DNA from: Dipylidium caninum
Lineage: Eukaryota > Platyhelminthes > Cestoda > Cyclophyllidea > Dipylidiidae
Length of the DNA stretch: 64,000 bases
Direction of reading: 5' to 3'
NCBI GenBank assembly: GCA_017562135.1
Contig: QEYB01001208.1
Span: 930,001 to 994,000, forward strand
This document shows, in pieces, positions 62,601 through 64,000 of the stretch; positions within the stretch are counted from its first letter, which is position 1, and every line of letters begins with the position of its first letter. Position numbers and translations under genes: made by a program. The notes beneath the pieces are model-generated. The model was not told the DNA's origin, ran no database searches, and saw nothing but the letters and a program-made list of their open reading frames with translations.

Positions 62601-64000
62601 TATCACCTCCAGGAGAGGCACTATGATGCCTCGTGCCAAAGGGTGATCTTTTTTTAGATTCTTTTTGAGGCTTTACTTCTTTTTCTTTCTTCGAGTCTTT
62701 ACTTGAACCTTTTCCGATATGAAATCCTCCGAAATGGTGCTTTTTCTTGTCTTTGCCATCAGCGTTCGGGCCTGTTTCAACCGGTGGTGAAGAAACTGAG
62801 CGTGATTTCTTAGTTCCACGGGTGATGCCGAATTTTTTCCTTCCCTTTTCTGTTTGTGTACTAATATTTGGCGTCGATCTAGCTTCCGCCGCGTAAAGCA
62901 CGCCAACACCATCCGCACTTAGTTCGCGTCCACTTCCTTCCATCCAAATGTCTTCTGAACTGCCCGTGGTGACATGTAAAGCTCCATCCTGAGCGGAGTT
63001 TGGAACAGAATGCCTAGAACTCCTTTTGAAGTGCATTTTCTCGCGAAGGCTTGTGAGTTTTGAGTCGCGTGCCCTACCGCTTTGGTCGACAGGGTGCTTG
63101 CTAGACACCGAGGGGCTCGAATCTTGGGTTGGAAGTTTACTTGAGCTAGTGGCTATATCAGTCGCTGGAATCACCGAAGCCCGCACGGGCTCTGGCGCAG
63201 GATTACTCCCGACTATAGGTTGCAGATCAATTTCAGCTTGCAGTTGCAAGGGAACTTCATTTCTGATTGATCCCGACATTGGTTTGCCTCGAGAACTTCC
63301 ATGAGTTCGGACAAGAACGGGAGATTTGGGCTTGCGATTTGAGGAGCGTCGATTCTCCGACAGCCTCATGAAACCAGGTTGCGTTGCGAATGCTCCGGGG
63401 TACTGATTCTGCGACGACAAAGAAGTATTGCTGCGATCGGAAGTTTCGTTTTCGCTGCACAGATCCTTAAACTCAACACCGGTAAATTCGGCCTCACCAT
63501 CTATGGATAAGTGAGTGATTTGTGGCAGTGGGATCAGATGCTTCTGGGTGCACAGACGTTTCCCGTTGAGGTGGATCTGAAGGGAATTACAAGTTTAAGC
63601 GAGAAAGGATTTCATTGGCTCTAACATAACGATAATTATGCGTTCGTGAACATTGTCTTCCTAAGGATATTACCAACGTACCGGTGTACTATTCCACTTA
63701 AACATTGATAAATCCTGACCACCTTAGCTCTTCTTACGATTCTGTTAACAACGTCTGTGCAAATCATATAAGTCTACCTGCGTGCCAACCATCATAAAGG
63801 AGTTCATGAAAACTTTAAAAGTGAAATTATACAAGCCAAACGGATTCGCGCCTCTGCTCAATGCGTGACTAGAAGGTCTAGAGAGAATGTGAGGACCTAC
63901 CTCAAAGGCTGAGTCGAAAGCGATGATGCGAATTTCAAAGTTTTCCACGGATGAAGTAGTACCAGATTGCACCTGACACGGTACCGCCTGAGTGTACGTC
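59630..64000 (-). CDS. Galectin-like domain protein with long low-complexity tail (5' end outside window)
   Basis: Partial gene. Visible exons in coding order: >64000-63901, 63576-61046, 60701-59630 (stop as read at 59632-59630). The first two exons join as ENFEIRIIAFDSAFE + IHLNGKRLCTQKHLIPLPQI, then THLSIDGEAEFTGVEF. This matches the end of a galectin carbohydrate-recognition domain, where FE(V/I)-VNG, HR/HL and L-I-G-D lie on consecutive strands. Galectins bind beta-galactosides. The sugar-contact strands (HFNPR, WGxE) lie beyond the window, so binding cannot be judged. Behind the domain are about 1150 residues rich in Ser, Lys and Gly, with a three-copy KGDSAEI module and an RRH/SSWSS repeat. 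The 61046/60701 junction is weak (poor acceptor). A strong GT donor at 59652 suggests the gene may continue further to the left. Confidence 0.65.
60120..60370 (-). repeat. Tandem Ser/Arg/His repeat in the last exon of the galectin-like gene
   Basis: Three adjacent units of about 27-30 residues contain LSSVSVGGTRRHHRRKS, SVSSWSSTSPGGSRRHYRR and SVSSWSSISPGGTRRHRRR. The unit is highly basic with an SSWSS-x-SPGG core and could be phosphorylated, as RS-type stretches are. No fold is expected. Confidence 0.8.
61400..62190 (-). repeat. Three-copy protein module KG(D/E)SAEIASNL ... VPLKL
   Basis: Three units lie in the tail of the galectin-like protein: KGDSPFIASKLM ... EIPLHM (about 62160-62040), KGDSAEISDNLL ... 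VPLKL (about 61975-61865) and KGESAEIASNLW ... VPWKL (about 61600-61470). Each is preceded by a Lys/Gly-rich run and spaced 20-30 residues from KGDS..L to the (I/V)P(L/W)(K/H) end. DNA identity between copies is low, so they are old and kept at protein level. I do not recognise this module from a named domain. Confidence 0.65.

Overview
This is a eukaryotic nuclear window, most likely from a parasitic flatworm and probably a tapeworm. I infer this from three things: multi-exon genes that mix very short introns (36, 38 and 41 nt in ACTR5) with kilobase introns, SNAP-25 and galectin-like proteins of animal type, and decayed mariner transposons. There are no operons, CRISPR arrays, phage genes or bacterial-type genes. 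I could not run a database search, so the species call is an inference.

Layout. 1-3478: no gene recognised. 3479-20697 (minus): a complete 12-exon KDM3/JMJD1-type JmjC protein whose exon phases close exactly to 1863 residues. Its promoter candidate (three CCAAT boxes and an E-box) lies just upstream at 20.84-20.94 kb. 20.96-29.29 kb: intergenic, with CpG-rich patches, two full CRE palindromes and microsatellites. 29292-30347: mariner copy A. 33053-37103 (plus): ACTR5/ARP5, 12 exons. 37225-37799 (minus): a two-exon glutaredoxin, tail to tail with ACTR5. 39387-47992 (plus): SNAP25, with two alternative first exons. Mariner copy B (40047-41152), inverted relative to copy A, sits in its first intron. 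47993-59629: no confident gene; base skew suggests minus-strand transcription. 59630->64000 (minus): a galectin-like domain fused to a long low-complexity tail, cut by the window edge.

How the genes relate. KDM3 and ACTR5 (an INO80 subunit) are chromatin proteins, SNAP-25 is a membrane-fusion SNARE, and the glutaredoxin and galectin-like genes are separate. I see no shared pathway; these are ordinary neighbouring single genes.

Most notable observations: (1) the KDM3 protein has Arg where the first Fe(II)-binding His of the JmjC HxD motif should be; (2) the glutaredoxin has Asp-Pro-Leu-Ser in place of the catalytic Cys-Pro-Tyr-Cys and has no cysteine at all, while keeping the Thr-Val-Pro loop; (3) SNAP25 has two start exons encoding different N-terminal Qb-helix segments; (4) the galectin-like protein carries a three-copy module that I do not recognise.
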